64,000 nucleotides of DNA from Propionibacterium sp. (GTDB lineage: Bacteria > Actinomycetota > Actinomycetes > Propionibacteriales > Propionibacteriaceae). This document shows, piece by piece, positions 62,399 through 64,000 of this stretch; the stretch's first letter is position 1; the number at the start of each line of letters is the position of its first letter. A program made the position numbers and the translations under genes. The DNA lies in the NCBI GenBank assembly GCA_012517965.1, contig JAAYTZ010000113.1, positions 1-64,000 on the forward strand, given 5' to 3'. Below the pieces are notes generated by a model. It had not been told where the DNA came from, did no database searches, and saw nothing but the letters and a program-made list of their open reading frames with translations.

Positions 62399-62971
62399 TC
62401 AGGCCGTCGGCGCGCCGCCGCCCGGCTGCCGGAGGGCCTTGTCGAGCCGCTCCTTCGCGCTGGCCTGCAGGTGGTCGATGCGTTCGGCGTACCGGCCGCC
62501 GGTCTGCGCGTCCACGAAGTCGCCGACCTTGTCGACCAGCCCGGTCAGGTTCTCCTTGTGCTCGGCCGCGAACGTCCGCAGCCGGACGATCGCCGCGTCG
62601 AGTTCGGCCTTCGCGGTCTGGGCCGATGCCGCGAACGCATGCTCGGCCTGGCCGGGGGGTTGCTTCCAGGACGGAGCGGCAGTCTGCTCGTCGTCGAGGC
62701 TGAACGGGTCGGCGGCGGGGGCGTCCGGGGCCGGGGGCGCGGCCGGCGCCGGGGCGCCCAGGCTGTCGACCTGGCGGCGGGCGAAGTCCTGGGCCTTGTC
62801 GATCTTGTCGGCGAAGCGGCCGCCGGTCTGCTTGTCGATGAAGTCGCCGAGCCGGTCGATGGCGCCGGTGAGCTCGGCGGAGTGGCCGGCGGCGTAGCCG
62901 CGCAGGCGCTCGAGGGCGGCCTTCGCCTCGCTGACGACGTCCCGGGAGCCGGGGGTCGGGTTCTCGGTCAT
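62399..62971 (-). CDS. Protein with two MT0933-like antitoxin repeats
   Basis: IDRLGDFIDKQTGGRFADKIDKAQDFARRQVD and VDKVGDFVDAQTGGRYAERIDHLQASAKERLDK, joined by a Pro/Ala linker. Confidence 0.8.
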   Translation of the reverse strand: MTENPTPGSRDVVSEAKAALERLRGYAAGHSAELTGAIDRLGDFIDKQTGGRFADKIDKAQDFARRQVDSLGAPAPAAPPAPDAPAADPFSLDDEQTAAPSWKQPPGQAEHAFAASAQTAKAELDAAIVRLRTFAAEHKENLTGLVDKVGDFVDAQTGGRYAERIDHLQASAKERLDKALRQPGGGAPTA

Positions 62972-63086
62972 GGGGATCCTCCTGTCGCGTGGCGTCCGTC
63001 GCGTGGCGGGGCGCCGCTGTCCCCATCGTGCCGAGGCGGTTGCGCCCAGCCAAGGGCCTTCGGGTGGCTGTGGGAGAATCGTGCCC

Positions 63087-63938
63087 ATGCCACGCGCGCT
63101 GTCTTTCGCCAAGGGCCATGGGACGCTGAACGACTTCGTCATCCTGACCGACCCCGACGGCGCCCACGACCCCACGCCGGCCGAGGTGCGTTTCCTGTGC
63201 GACCGCCGCGCCGGGGTGGGCGGCGACGGCATCCTGCGGGTCGTCCGCGCGCGGCACATCGCCGGCTGGACCGGCGACCCGGACGCCTGGTTCATGGACT
63301 ACCGGAACGCCGACGGGTCGCTGTCGGAGATGTGCGGCAACGGCGTCCGGGTGTTCCTGCTGTTCCTCAAACACGCCGGCCTGGTGCCCGCCGACACCGA
63401 CACCCTGGAGATCGGCACCCGCGCCGGCGTCCGCACCGGCACCTACCTGCCCGACGGCGAACTGCGCATCTGGATGGGGCGGCCCCAGGTGGACGCCCCC
63501 GGCGTCCGCGTCGCGATCGGCGAGGAGGGTTGGCTGGCCCGGGCGGTGGACGTCGGGAACCCGCACGCCGTGTCGATCCTGGACGCCGACGACTCCCTGG
63601 CCGCCCTGGACCTGACCACGCGGCCCGCCTGGACGCCGGCGGAGCGGTTCCCGCAGCAGGCGAATCTGGAGTTCGTCGAACTCCTGGGCGGCGACGAGGT
63701 GCGCATGCGGGTGTTCGAGCGCGGGGTGGGGGAGACGTTCTCGTGCGGCACCGGCACGGTGGCGGCGGCGTCCGCGGTGGCCGCGGCGCAGGGGCGTCCC
63801 GAGGGATCGTGGACCGTGCACGTTCCCGGCGGCACGCTCCGCGTCGACCTGACCGGCGGCGACGCCTACCTGACCGGGCCCGCCGTCATCGTCTACGAGG
63901 GCACCATCGAGATCCCGGACCTGGAGGACCATGCCTGA
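63087..63938 (+). CDS. dapF: Diaminopimelate epimerase
   Basis: FAKGHGTLNDFVILTD; YRNADGSLSEMCGNGVRVF; DVGNPHAVSI; VFERGVGETFSCGTGTVAAA. Confidence 0.97.
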   Translation: MPRALSFAKGHGTLNDFVILTDPDGAHDPTPAEVRFLCDRRAGVGGDGILRVVRARHIAGWTGDPDAWFMDYRNADGSLSEMCGNGVRVFLLFLKHAGLVPADTDTLEIGTRAGVRTGTYLPDGELRIWMGRPQVDAPGVRVAIGEEGWLARAVDVGNPHAVSILDADDSLAALDLTTRPAWTPAERFPQQANLEFVELLGGDEVRMRVFERGVGETFSCGTGTVAAASAVAAAQGRPEGSWTVHVPGGTLRVDLTGGDAYLTGPAVIVYEGTIEIPDLEDHA

Positions 63939-64000
63939 GCACGACCCGACCGACCCGTTCGACGCCGAGTGGGCCGACCCCGAGGGGGACGTCGACGGCG
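63931..64000 (+). CDS. Start of next gene, truncated by window end (position suggests hflX, unconfirmed)
   Basis: ATG at 63931 overlapping the dapF 3' end; MPEHDPTDPFDAEWADPEGDVDG...; actinobacterial dapF-hflX order is the only basis for the name. Confidence 0.45.
   Translation, partial: MPEHDPTDPFDAEWADPEGDVDG

Overview
High-GC actinobacterial chromosome segment, probably Propionibacteriaceae-like (inferred from gene content and order). It is mostly core genome: a PPDK-regulator gene, glf plus a GT2, hcp with a CRP/FNR regulator, marP, cimA, deoA, a hut cluster, metY, leuCD with an IclR regulator, ddl, thiL, ftsK, rimO-pgsA-cinA-clgR-DUF3046-recA-recX-rny, miaB-miaA and dapF. It also has two tRNAs (Gln-CTG, Glu-CTC). 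I found no rRNA, CRISPR array, transposase or phage module. The main accessory region is about 27.5-35.0 kb. It carries three proteases without recognisable signal peptides (S8 subtilase, HEXXH gluzincin, M4/thermolysin-like with a CARDB-like and a repetitive tail) around a phosphoglycerate mutase. The strongest candidate for something new is a 26-codon ORF upstream of metY ending MMCCCRMSA. It sits where a leaderless promoter would start transcription, is preceded by an inverted repeat, and is followed by pairing-competent leader RNA; this suggests cysteine-responsive attenuation. Other points: a 7-mer GGCGTCC/GGACGCC that is strongly iterated across the window, a single-base frameshift in hutU, candidate operators upstream of the CRP/FNR, DUF2892 and nitronate monooxygenase-like genes, and an ERCC4 nuclease with an Lsr2-like C-terminus. 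All calls come from reading the sequence and the supplied ORF track; no database search was run.
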